A stretch of DNA of 9,325 nt from Pseudomonadota bacterium (GCA_030671915.1 DAOVHN010000050.1:1-9325); one strand, 5' to 3'. Shown: positions 1-7,376, counted from the first letter of the stretch. Notes: a model not told the origin generated them from the letters alone. Made by a program: numbers and translations.

Positions 1-1197
1 ACGGTGACGCTTTTTTATCCTGGACAGTCCACTTACCAGTTTCTGCGCAGCGACCAGCACAAGGGCGCGAAACTGGTATTGAAAGGCAAGCCCTGCACCA
101 CCTGTCACAAGGGCAAGGAAGCAAAGATGGGCGAGAAGCTGGTCGTCGAGAACAGGCTCGAGCCGATGCCGGTCGAGGGTAAGAATGGCGTCATCAAGCT
201 GGATGTCCAGATCGCCTACGACAACGAGAATGCCTATTTCCGATTCCAGTGGAAAACCCTGAACGATTATCCGGGTTACGCCCATCCCTACCAGCGCTTC
301 GACGGCAAGGAATGGCACTCGTACGGCTATCCGAAACTGGACGAAGTCGTTCAAAGCGGAAAGCAGCCCGGCATCTATGAAGACCGCATGTCGATCATGA
401 TCGACGATGGTTCGGTGCCGAATTTTGCCAACCAGGGTTGCTGGCTTACCTGCCATAATGGCGAGCGAGACAGTCCCGATCTGGCCGCCAAGGCCGATGT
501 CCTGGCCAACCCGCTATTCATGTCACTCAAGAAGAAAGACGTGCGCAAGTATCTGCCATCGACCCGGACCGACGAGAATGCATCCTGGGACAAGGGAAAA
601 ACCCCCGAGGAAATCGCCAAGATCAAGGCCGCCGGCGGCTTCCTCGACCTCATGCAGTGGCGCGGTCACCGCTCGAATCCGGTCAACATGGCCGACGACT
701 TCTACGTTCTTGAATATCGCAACAGCGATGCCGGCAAGAACCCCTTCGGCAGTAACGTCGACAAGAAGGCCCATCTCCCGAAATACATGTTCGACGAGAA
801 AGTCTTCGGCAAGAAGTCGGTCACAGTCGACGACATCCGCAATATGCCGACCACTTTGATCCGGGAAAAGAACGCGGTGCCGTTCGACCCCAACGCCGGG
901 TGGAAGGAAGGCGATCTCATTCCCAAATACATCATCAGCCGGGAAGACTCCAAGGGCTCGGCCGCCGACAACAATAATGCCACGGGTGTCTGGAAAGATG
1001 GGATGTGGACGGTCGTGTGGGCCCGCCCGCTCAACCTGACCAACCCCGACGACAAGGCCCTGAAGGAAGGCGGCGTCTACACCTTTGCCTTCGCCACCCA
1101 CGACGACAATATCACGACCCGCGGTCATCACGTGTCGTTCCCGATTTCGGTCGGATTCGGCGCCAAGGCCACAATCGAGGCCACGAAGGTCAACTGA
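1..1197 (+). CDS. Periplasmic c-type cytochrome, ethylbenzene dehydrogenase-like haem-binding family (5' truncated)
   Basis: The reading frame is open from base 1, so the true start and signal peptide lie upstream. The GTG at position 4 is inside a conserved family stretch (TLFYPGQS) and is not the start. Two haem-attachment motifs are visible: CTTCH at 94-108 and CWLTCH at 439-456, the second being a CX3CH variant. The region near 655-740 (MQWRGHRSNP, then YVLEYRN) resembles the EB_dh / cytochrome c-552 / DMSO reductase-like haem-binding domain (family recognised from memory). Covalent haem means export, so the protein should act in the periplasm, most likely passing electrons between a membrane quinol oxidase or NapC-type donor and a terminal reductase or dehydrogenase. 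The partner is not in the window. A strong terminator follows directly, so this is the last gene of its transcript. The exact substrate or partner is unknown. Confidence 0.85.
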   Translation, partial: TVTLFYPGQSTYQFLRSDQHKGAKLVLKGKPCTTCHKGKEAKMGEKLVVENRLEPMPVEGKNGVIKLDVQIAYDNENAYFRFQWKTLNDYPGYAHPYQRFDGKEWHSYGYPKLDEVVQSGKQPGIYEDRMSIMIDDGSVPNFANQGCWLTCHNGERDSPDLAAKADVLANPLFMSLKKKDVRKYLPSTRTDENASWDKGKTPEEIAKIKAAGGFLDLMQWRGHRSNPVNMADDFYVLEYRNSDAGKNPFGSNVDKKAHLPKYMFDEKVFGKKSVTVDDIRNMPTTLIREKNAVPFDPNAGWKEGDLIPKYIISREDSKGSAADNNNATGVWKDGMWTVVWARPLNLTNPDDKALKEGGVYTFAFATHDDNITTRGHHVSFPISVGFGAKATIEATKVN

Positions 1198-1212
1198 CCG
1201 GAACATAACACG

Positions 1213-1269
1213 CGCCCGGCCCGGGCCCGGAGCACCGCTCCGGGAGACGGGTCGGGCGTTCTTTTTTTT
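1213..1269 (+). terminator. Rho-independent terminator with nested hairpin
   Basis: An outer 11-bp stem (1213-1223 with 1248-1258, one G-U pair) encloses an inner 7-bp stem (1226-1232 with 1238-1244) with a 5-base loop. The T-rich tail 1259-1269 follows immediately. It lies 15 bases after the cytochrome stop codon and should end that transcript, insulating it from the hydrolase gene downstream. Confidence 0.9.
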
Positions 1270-1349
1270 CAAACGCGATGGGCCCGGATTCGACACCCTG
1301 CCGCGATCCCGGTCCACGGCCCCGCATTGCCGGCGGCGGGGGTGATCGA

Positions 1350-1378
1350 TTCACCTCTTCAGCGAGCTTTGGTATTAA
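1350..1378 (+). promoter_or_regulatory. Possible sigma-70-type promoter for the hydrolase gene
   Basis: TTCACC (1350-1355) and TATTAA (1373-1378) are separated by exactly 17 bases, and each matches its consensus hexamer at 4 of 6 positions. It lies in the gap between the upstream terminator and the hydrolase, where a promoter is needed. Transcription would begin near 1385. This is a pattern match only; alphaproteobacterial promoters are often poorly conserved. Confidence 0.35.
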
Positions 1379-1435
1379 TCCGATCTTAACGCCTCTATGG
1401 CTCGATTGGCGGAACCATTGGGCGACCCTGCAACC

Positions 1436-2545
1436 ATGAAGCTCCGTTCGACACTACTTTTTGGCCTGTTATTCGTCATGCTCCCCGGATGCGTGGCGGA
1501 TTACGGGGATTCCGGGCCGGAGGCCGGGGTTCTCGGGGCTGAGACTCCGGTGGCGGTCTGGTATGCGACCGACCGGGAACGCGATGGCGGCGCCAATGAC
1601 GGCGGGCCCAGCTATGGCGAAGGGCGGGCCGATATCACCTATGGCGTCGCCGATATCCGCATTCCGCCCGTGCATGTCGCCGGCACGCTTGAGGAGCCGG
1701 CGCTGGCGTCGGCAGGTTCGTCGGCCGACCGGCGCTGGCATGTCTATCTGGACTCGGCCCGGCCGCTGTCGCGCGGCGCTTTCACCGGCGACCTGCACGC
1801 CGCGCTGGAAGTGTCGAGGCGTCGGGGAATTCTGCTCTACATCCACGGCTTCAATACCGATTTCGGGTGGTCGATGCGGCGTGCCGCGCAGATCGCGCAT
1901 GATATGGACTATGACGGCGTGGCGATGGCCTTCGCCTGGCCGTCGGCGGGCACCGTGGCCGGCTATCTGGCCGACCTGAACAACGCCGACTGGGCGGCGC
2001 CGCATCTCGCCGAAACCCTGCGCCTGCTCGTCCGTGACGCCGGCGCCGAGCGGATCGATCTGATCGCGCATAGCATGGGGAGCCGGGTGTTGATCCAGGC
2101 GCTCGACCAGCTGGTGCGCGACCGCGCGGCCAGCAATCCGCCGCTGTTCGGCGAGGTGATCTTCGCCGCGCCCGATGTGGACAGCGACATCTTCGCCGCC
2201 GCCATGCCGCGCCTGCGGCCGCTCGCCGGGCGTTTCACGCTCTATGTATCCAGCAGCGATATCGCGCTGGCCACCTCCAGGCGCCTGGCCGGCGACCATC
2301 CGCGGGCCGGCGAGTCCGGCCCGGGCATGGTGGTGATCGCCGACATGGACACAGTCGACGCGTCCGCCGTCGGCGACGACCTGTTCGGCCATGAATATTT
2401 CGGCGATAGCGCCCCGGTGCTGAACGATATCCGCCTGCTGCTGCGCGACGGCGCCGGCGCCGCCGAACGCCCCCGGCTGGAGCGGGATTTCCACCTGGGC
2501 CGCAGCTACTGGCGCCTGCTGCCGCCAGCAAGCCCGGAGTCTTGA
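1436..2545 (+). CDS. Lipoprotein alpha/beta hydrolase, DUF900 type
   Basis: Predicted 369-residue lipid-anchored serine hydrolase; substrate unknown. An in-frame ATG at 1397 would add 13 residues. I prefer the ATG at 1436 because it gives a compact lipoprotein signal peptide: basic start (MKLR), hydrophobic core, and lipobox LPGC with the lipidated Cys at residue 19. Neither start has a convincing ribosome binding site. The mature part opens with the VAVWYATDR segment typical of DUF900 proteins. A core alpha/beta hydrolase fold follows: IHGFN at 136-140 (oxyanion-hole strand/turn), AHSMG with probable nucleophile Ser213, the acid in APDVD (Asp247 or Asp249), and a candidate catalytic His319 in FGHEYF. 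All three catalytic positions appear intact, so it is probably active as an esterase, lipase or similar enzyme in the periplasm or at a membrane face. The cyclase gene starts 83 bases downstream on the same strand and no terminator is visible between them, so co-transcription is possible. Confidence 0.85.
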   Translation: MKLRSTLLFGLLFVMLPGCVADYGDSGPEAGVLGAETPVAVWYATDRERDGGANDGGPSYGEGRADITYGVADIRIPPVHVAGTLEEPALASAGSSADRRWHVYLDSARPLSRGAFTGDLHAALEVSRRRGILLYIHGFNTDFGWSMRRAAQIAHDMDYDGVAMAFAWPSAGTVAGYLADLNNADWAAPHLAETLRLLVRDAGAERIDLIAHSMGSRVLIQALDQLVRDRAASNPPLFGEVIFAAPDVDSDIFAAAMPRLRPLAGRFTLYVSSSDIALATSRRLAGDHPRAGESGPGMVVIADMDTVDASAVGDDLFGHEYFGDSAPVLNDIRLLLRDGAGAAERPRLERDFHLGRSYWRLLPPASPES

Positions 2546-2615
2546 GGGAACAGGATGGTAGCCCGCCATAACCGAACCGGGTACTATTGCCCGCATAAGA
2601 AACGCAGTCCGGCTC

Positions 2616-2623
2616 AAGGGAGG
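2616..2623 (+). promoter_or_regulatory. Strong Shine-Dalgarno site deciding the GTG start of the cyclase
   Basis: AAGGGAGG lies 5 bases before the GTG at 2629. This near-ideal match and spacing fixes the non-ATG start of the cyclase gene; the next in-frame ATG (2686) falls inside the catalytic domain, after the first metal-binding Asp. Confidence 0.8.
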
Positions 2624-2628
2624 CTGTC

Positions 2629-4500
2629 GTGGAGCGTAAGTTGAGGGCAATCCTGTCCGCCGACGTCGTCGGGTACAGCCGGTTGATGGCGGCCGACGAG
2701 GAGGGAACGCTTGTCCGTCTGCAGGCTTGTCTGTCCGAAATCGTAAACCCCGTTATCGCGGATCACCATGGCCGCGTCGTCAAACTGATGGGCGACGGCA
2801 TATTGGCGGAATTCGCCAGCGTGGTGGATTCGGTGCGCTGCGCCGTGGCGTTGCAGGAGGCGGTGGCGGCGGCGAACGCCGGGGAACCCGCGGACCGTGC
2901 CATCATATTCCGCATCGGCGTCAATCTGGGCGATATCATCGCCGAGGATGGCGACATATTTGGCGACGGCGTCAATATCGCCGCGCGGCTGGAGGCGCTG
3001 GCCGATCCAGGTGGGATTGTCATCTCGGGCGATGCCTGGAACCAGGTCCGCGGCAAGCTGGATATCAGCTACGATGAGCTTGGCCCTCAGGCATTGAAGA
3101 ACATCCCCGAGCCTGTCCCGGCATATCGGGTATCGACCGGAGGAATGCGCCCCGCCCCGAAAGCGGCGAATAAGAGCCGTAAAGTCCTGTTGCTGGTGTC
3201 GGCCGCTGCTGTTCTGGCGGCGGTCGTGGCGACGGGCTTTTTTCTGCGTGCGCCGGGGCCAACCGGCGAAAAGCCCCAAGCGATCGGCGAACCCGCCGCT
3301 GAACGTTCGATCCAGAAATCCATTGCGGTGCTGCCTTTCGACAACATGTCCGGCGACCCGGAACAGGAATATTTCGCCGACGGCATGGCCGAGGACATCA
3401 TTACCGATCTGTCGAAGATTTCTGGCCTGCTTGTCATCGCCCGCAACTCGTCGTTTGCCTACAAGGGACAGTCACCGGACATCCGCGAGGTCGGACGCGA
3501 ACTGGGTGTCGGTTTCGTGCTTGAGGGCAGCGTCCGCAAGGCCGGCGGTCGGATCCGCATCAATGTTCAGTTGATCGACGCAGTTACCGGACATCACGTC
3601 TGGGCCGAACGCTATGATCGGGAAGAGAAGGATATCTTCGATCTGCAGGACGAAGTCCGGGCGAAGGTCGTCGGCGAGTTGGCGGTCAAGCTGACGCCAG
3701 ACGAGGAAAAAAGACTGGCCCACCGGCTGACCAGCAGCCCCGAGGCCTACGATCTGTGGCTGCGCGGCCGGCGCTTCGAGAGCTTCTTCACGAAGGAAGC
3801 CAACCTGGAATCGCGCCACCTGTTCGAACGCGCGATCGGGCTCGACCCCGAATTCGCCGCGACCTATGCCAGCCTCGGCACGGCCTACAGCCTGGCGGCA
3901 GAAAACAGCTGGGTACCCGACCCGCCCGCGGGTTTCGCCAAGGCCCTCGGAATGGTGGAGAAGGCGGTAGCGCTCGACGAAACCCAGCCACAGGCGCTCT
4001 GGGCGCTGGCCCGCCTTGTGTCGCGGGGGCAGATGTTCGACGGCGCGCGCGCGATCGCCGCACTCGAAAGAGCGACCGAACTCGACCCCAACTACGCCGA
4101 CGCCCATGGCCTGCTGGCTAATGTCATGAACATTTCCGGACGCGCCGAGGAAGGGCTTGCCAGTATCGAACAGGCGATGCGGCTGAACCCCCGTTATCCC
4201 TTCTGGTATCTGTTCGTAACCGGCCGAAGCCAGTACATGCTGACGAATTACCAGGCGGCGGCGGATAACTTCGAAAAGGCGCTCGAGAAAAACCCGAATG
4301 TGGCCTGGCCGCGCCAATACCTGATAGCGGCCTATGGCCAGCTTGAACGGGTGGATGACGCCGAGTGGGAGCTGGAGGAACTGCGGGCGCAGGGTTATGA
4401 CATTTCGATAAGCAATTTCGTAACGACCACCAATCTTCAGGACCCGGCCTATGTGGATCGATTTGTCGAGGGCCTGCGCAAGGCCGGCGTTCCCGAATAA
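2629..4500 (+). CDS. Class III adenylate/guanylate cyclase with TolB/FlgO-like domain and TPR repeats
   Basis: A 623-residue protein starting at GTG. Residues 1-168 form a class III cyclase homology domain with all key residues visible: metal-binding Asp12 (SADVVGYS) and Asp56 (LMGDG), the purine-selecting pair Lys52 and Asp109 (Lys/Asp, as in adenylate rather than guanylate cyclases), and transition-state Asn116 and Arg120 (VNIAAR). One transmembrane helix spans about 186-206. Residues 231-330 (SIAVLPFDNMSGDPE ... VLEGSVR ... HHVWAERYD) are the TolB/FlgO-like domain commonly fused to such cyclases. TPR-like helical pairs fill about 371-575. The predicted product is cAMP, made in the cytoplasm. 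With a single helix, the TolB-like and TPR parts should lie in the periplasm and may sense envelope state or a partner protein. The family is abundant in alphaproteobacteria, mostly without known signals. The gene ends 4 bases from the convergent transporter gene. Confidence 0.92.
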   Translation: MERKLRAILSADVVGYSRLMAADEEGTLVRLQACLSEIVNPVIADHHGRVVKLMGDGILAEFASVVDSVRCAVALQEAVAAANAGEPADRAIIFRIGVNLGDIIAEDGDIFGDGVNIAARLEALADPGGIVISGDAWNQVRGKLDISYDELGPQALKNIPEPVPAYRVSTGGMRPAPKAANKSRKVLLLVSAAAVLAAVVATGFFLRAPGPTGEKPQAIGEPAAERSIQKSIAVLPFDNMSGDPEQEYFADGMAEDIITDLSKISGLLVIARNSSFAYKGQSPDIREVGRELGVGFVLEGSVRKAGGRIRINVQLIDAVTGHHVWAERYDREEKDIFDLQDEVRAKVVGELAVKLTPDEEKRLAHRLTSSPEAYDLWLRGRRFESFFTKEANLESRHLFERAIGLDPEFAATYASLGTAYSLAAENSWVPDPPAGFAKALGMVEKAVALDETQPQALWALARLVSRGQMFDGARAIAALERATELDPNYADAHGLLANVMNISGRAEEGLASIEQAMRLNPRYPFWYLFVTGRSQYMLTNYQAAADNFEKALEKNPNVAWPRQYLIAAYGQLERVDDAEWELEELRAQGYDISISNFVTTTNLQDPAYVDRFVEGLRKAGVPE

Positions 4501-4504
4501 GCCC

Positions 4505-5428
4505 CTACCGCACCGGCAGGTCGCGGCGGCGTTCGATGATGGCGAAGCGGGTCTCGCGGTGCAGGATGTAGAGGCCGCTGCAGATGACGATAACGAGGCC
4601 GCCGACCACCATCATGTCCGGCAGCTCGCCCCAGAAGATATAACCGAAGGTCACCACCCAGATGATCGAGCTGTAGCGTAGCGGGGCGACCACAGCCGCC
4701 TCGCCCAGCCGCAGCGACTGGGTGACGAATAGCTGCGCCGTGCCGCCGATCAGGCCGATCATGGAAAGCGCGATAAAATCCCGGGGCGTCGGCGTCACCC
4801 AGCCGAACATGGCTATCATGGCGATGCCGGCCGCGGTGGCGAACACCGAGAAATAGAAGGTAGTGGCGCCCGGGCTTTCGGTCGTGCCCAGGCGGCGCAT
4901 CAATATCATGGCGACGGCGAACAGGCCGGCGGCCGCTAGCACGCCAATGGCGGCGGGCTGCAGCGCCGTGCTGCCTGGCTTGACGATCAGCAACACGCCC
5001 ACGAAGCCGACCAGGACCGCGGTCCAGCGGCGAAGGCCCACGCTCTCGCCCAGCGCCGGGGCGGCCAGTGCGGTCAGGAACAGGGGCGCGGCGAACAGGA
5101 CGGCGCCTACATCGGCCAGCTTCATGGTCTCGTAGGCGCTAAAAACCAGCCACATGGCGCTCAGCCCGACCAGGCCGCGCAGGAAATGCTCGCCGGGGCG
5201 CCGCGTCTTCAGCGCCGAAATGCCGCCGGCCTGCCAGACCATGATCAGGCAGGGAATCAGGCCGAAGCTGGCGCGGAAAAAGACCAGCTGGTGAACCGGA
5301 TAATCGCCCACCTTCCACTTGATCAGCACTTCCATGATCGAAAACAGAAAAAGTCCGATCACCATATGGATCGCGCCCGCCACATTATGCCGCGCGGAAA
5401 CCGCGACCGCCGCGCCGCGCGTCGTCAC
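4505..5428 (-). CDS. EamA/DMT-family membrane transporter
   Basis: A 307-residue inner-membrane protein of the drug/metabolite transporter superfamily, probably a small-molecule exporter. It has the usual two EamA repeats (about 20-150 and 158-290) and roughly ten hydrophobic helices. Each repeat ends with the family's GE signature (PALGESVGLRRW at 125-135, FWGELPD at 265-271). The length is normal for the family. It starts at GTG (5428-5426), whose bases overlap the stop of the class V enzyme gene by 4 (GTGA), with no clear Shine-Dalgarno site, which suggests translational coupling. An alternative start is the ATG at Met22, immediately before the first helix, so the first 21 residues are less certain. 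The tight overlap makes it the last gene of the zur-led operon. The substrate cannot be read from sequence; family members export amino acids, metabolites or, in Pseudomonas, the opine metallophore pseudopaline (CntI). Confidence 0.88.
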   Translation of the reverse strand: MTTRGAAVAVSARHNVAGAIHMVIGLFLFSIMEVLIKWKVGDYPVHQLVFFRASFGLIPCLIMVWQAGGISALKTRRPGEHFLRGLVGLSAMWLVFSAYETMKLADVGAVLFAAPLFLTALAAPALGESVGLRRWTAVLVGFVGVLLIVKPGSTALQPAAIGVLAAAGLFAVAMILMRRLGTTESPGATTFYFSVFATAAGIAMIAMFGWVTPTPRDFIALSMIGLIGGTAQLFVTQSLRLGEAAVVAPLRYSSIIWVVTFGYIFWGELPDMMVVGGLVIVICSGLYILHRETRFAIIERRRDLPVR

Positions 5429-6567
5429 AGCGCGCGCTTCAAGGCATCGAGGAAACGCTCTATATCCCGGTCATTGTTATAGAGGTGCGGCGTGACCCGC
5501 ATGGAGGCGCCTCGTACGGAGACATGGATGTTTTCTTGCGCCAGCCGCGCACCCAGTCCTTCCGGCACGCCGCCCTCGAATCGCAGGCCCAGATAATGTC
5601 CGGCGCGCAGCCCCTGGGAGACGGAATCGATGCCCATCTCGCGCGCGCTGGCGGCGATCGCCTCGTTGCGGGCCGACAGGGTGGCATGGATGTTCTCGAC
5701 GCCCCAGTCCAGGATCTGGCGCATTGCCGCGTTGGCCTGCGGCATCAGTGCGAAATTCGACAGCTCGCCGACATCGAAACGCCGCGCCCCGGGCTGGAAG
5801 TCGTCGCGATAGTTCACCAGGCCGGTGAAATCCTCCGACCCCGCCCGCGCGATCCAGTTATGCTCCAGCGGTTCCCCGCCGTGATGCCTGGGGTCGACAT
5901 AAAGGAAACCGAGGCTGTAGGGCCCCAGCATCCATTTGTAGCTGCCGGAAACCAGGAAATCCGGCCTGACCCGGCGCACGTCCAGCGGCAGCGCGCCAAG
6001 CGACTGGGTCACGTCCAGCGCCAGTGCCGCGCCGGCCTCGCGCAAGGCCGCGCCGATCTTTTCCAGGTCGATCAGCCCGCCGTCGGTCCAGTGGTTGTTG
6101 GGCAGGGCGGCGATGCAGACATCCTCGCCGATCCTGTCCAGGATCGCGACCGTCCAGTCGTCGTCGGCCGGGCGCGGCACCGTGTCGATCCGCGCCCCGG
6201 TGCGCGTCGCCAGTTCGCGCCAGGCATAGACGTTGGAGGGAAACTGTTCGTCCAGCAGCAGGATGCGGCTGCCGGCGGGGGCGTCGAGATTGCGCGCCGC
6301 GGTGGCGATGCCGTAGCTGACTGACGGCACGACCGCGATCTCGTCGGCCGATGCATTGATCAGCCGCGCGAACAGGGCGCGGGCCTCCTCCGGTCCCGGA
6401 AAGAAATCCGCCGGCTTTATGTTCCATGGTTGTGCCTTGCCCCTGATGCCGGCCTCGCCGGCCGCGGCCGCGGATTTCATCAGCGGCGACATATAGGCGC
6501 AGTTCAGCCATGCGACATCGTCGGGAATATCGAAGAGTTCCCGCTGGCAGGGGATCGGTGTCGTCAT
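5425..6567 (-). CDS. Class V aminotransferase-fold PLP-dependent enzyme
   Basis: A 380-residue fold-type I PLP enzyme of the aminotransferase class V / cysteine desulfurase / isopenicillin N epimerase-like group. The cofactor lysine is Lys211 in SGSYKW. Asp185 in ALDVTQSLGALPLD should pair with the pyridine nitrogen, and His159 in PNNHWTDGG is a candidate for stacking on the ring. The start of the chain (AWLNCAYMSPL) is typical of the group. I see no conserved catalytic Cys in a mobile loop like that of true cysteine desulfurases, so lyase, epimerase or aminotransferase chemistry is equally possible and the substrate is unknown. The ATG lies 4 bases after the zur stop and the stop overlaps the transporter start, so this is the middle gene of a three-gene transcription unit. 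It is likely cytoplasmic and soluble, as it has no signal peptide or membrane segment. Confidence 0.88.
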   Translation of the reverse strand: MTTPIPCQRELFDIPDDVAWLNCAYMSPLMKSAAAAGEAGIRGKAQPWNIKPADFFPGPEEARALFARLINASADEIAVVPSVSYGIATAARNLDAPAGSRILLLDEQFPSNVYAWRELATRTGARIDTVPRPADDDWTVAILDRIGEDVCIAALPNNHWTDGGLIDLEKIGAALREAGAALALDVTQSLGALPLDVRRVRPDFLVSGSYKWMLGPYSLGFLYVDPRHHGGEPLEHNWIARAGSEDFTGLVNYRDDFQPGARRFDVGELSNFALMPQANAAMRQILDWGVENIHATLSARNEAIAASAREMGIDSVSQGLRAGHYLGLRFEGGVPEGLGARLAQENIHVSVRGASMRVTPHLYNNDRDIERFLDALKRAL

Positions 6568-6571
6568 GAGG

Positions 6572-7066
6572 TCAGTCAGTCTCGTTGTTTTGGCGGCAAT
6601 CCGGGCAGAGGCCGGTTATCTCCACGGTCTGGCGCAGCGCCTGGAAACCCATGCGGCTGGCGCTGCGGCCCACCGCGGCGATGATTTCCTCATCCTGCAG
6701 TTCGGCCGTGGCACCGCAGGACTGGCAGATCAGGAACTGCCCGGCATGGGGATGGTCGGGCTGCACGCAGCCGATATAGGCGTTCAGCGATTCGATCCGG
6801 TGGACGAGGCCATGCGCATGCAGGAATTCCAGTGCCCGGTATACGGTCGGCGGGGCGGCTTTACGGTTTTCCGCCCGCAACGCATCGAGAATAGCGTAGG
6901 CGCCGGTCGGTTGATGGCTGGCCCAGATCAATTCCAGCACCCGGCGCCTGAGGGCCGTCAGCTTTACGCCGCGGCGCGCGCACAAAGCGGCCGCCCCGTC
7001 CAGCGCCGTGTCGATACAGTGCTGATGATCGTGCGGTTCGACTGAAAAAGGAATGGCGTTGTCCAT
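6572..7066 (-). CDS. zur: Zinc uptake regulator Zur (Fur family)
   Basis: A 164-residue Fur-family repressor from the ATG at 7066. The frame can be extended 8 codons to a TTG at 7090, but that has no ribosome binding site, while AGAGGG lies just before the ATG (short spacing). A winged helix-turn-helix is seen at about 34-95, with recognition helix PPTVYRALEFL (72-82). The dimerisation domain has the structural zinc cysteines C114, C117, C154 and C157. Aligned by eye to E. coli Zur, all four regulatory zinc ligands are present: H89 (LVHRIE), C100 (AYIGC), H107 (HAGQFLIC) and E122 (CGATAE). This is strong evidence for Zur rather than Fur, Mur, Irr or PerR. Zinc-loaded Zur normally represses znu uptake genes; none is in the window. 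A His-rich N-terminus (PHDHQHC) is an additional feature. It is the first gene of an operon with the PLP enzyme and the EamA transporter, and is divergent from the sensor kinase. Confidence 0.92.
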   Translation of the reverse strand: MDNAIPFSVEPHDHQHCIDTALDGAAALCARRGVKLTALRRRVLELIWASHQPTGAYAILDALRAENRKAAPPTVYRALEFLHAHGLVHRIESLNAYIGCVQPDHPHAGQFLICQSCGATAELQDEEIIAAVGRSASRMGFQALRQTVEITGLCPDCRQNNETD

Positions 7067-7376
7067 GCCCTCTATATAACATCCACTCAATCGCTTGTCG
7101 CAGGGATTGGATCGAAGAATCCGGGCAAAAGGCCGCTTGCAATGAAAAGTAATATTGTAGCGGGTCGAAATACAATCAGAAGTGTATTCTATGGTTTACG
7201 CAATCCCGTGCAGACAGGGATTCCGCCATGCTTATCCTTTATGGTTATGGTTAACGCGAATTACCGCTAACTAATTTAAAAAATTATGGAATTTTAGTGT
7301 ATCATGGGCAGTTATTAGTGTGGTGGCACGATCCGCCCTGTGGGTTGTGTGGGGAAAGTAACAGACCGGTATTTAA
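7067..7376. promoter_or_regulatory. AT-rich divergent intergenic region (zur / sensor kinase)
   Basis: About 310 bases without a credible gene. The part 7141-7320 is only about 37% GC by hand count, clearly lower than the flanking genes. Because zur reads leftwards and the kinase rightwards, both promoters should lie here. I cannot point to a convincing hexamer pair for either direction. Candidate regulatory structure includes overlapping inverted repeats at 7154-7188, three copies of ATGGTT (7191, 7241 and 7247; the last two in tandem), and a single TATAACA half-site (7075-7081) resembling half of a Zur operator. Confidence 0.5.
7154..7188. repeat. Overlapping inverted repeats, possible operator
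   Basis: ATTGTA (7154-7159) is the exact reverse complement of TACAAT (7171-7176), with 11 bases between. Overlapping it, AATACA (7169-7174) mirrors TGTATT (7183-7188), with 8 bases between. The arms are short and the region is AT-rich, so chance is possible. The location between two divergent genes is what makes an operator reasonable. Confidence 0.25.

Noticed and set aside
523..1317. A 264-codon open frame antisense to the cytochrome and across the terminator
   Set aside because: It would run through the terminator hairpin, and its translation is not protein-like compared with the haem-binding protein on the other strand.
2582..2587. TACTAT as a possible -10 box before the cyclase
   Set aside because: No acceptable -35 hexamer is found 16-18 bases upstream, so a separate cyclase promoter cannot be supported.
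1469..2650. A 393-codon open frame antisense to the hydrolase
   Set aside because: The plus strand shows an intact lipobox and catalytic triad; the reverse translation has no recognisable motif and fits codon-bias shadowing.
7117..7223. Two GANTC sites (7117 and 7219) as possible CcrM/GcrA control elements
   Set aside because: Two copies in roughly 300 bases is close to what chance would give, and they do not sit at a recognisable promoter.
7251..7264. TTAA-N6-TTAC resembling a CtrA site
   Set aside because: The CtrA consensus needs a 7-base spacer and a second TTAA; spacing and second half both fail.
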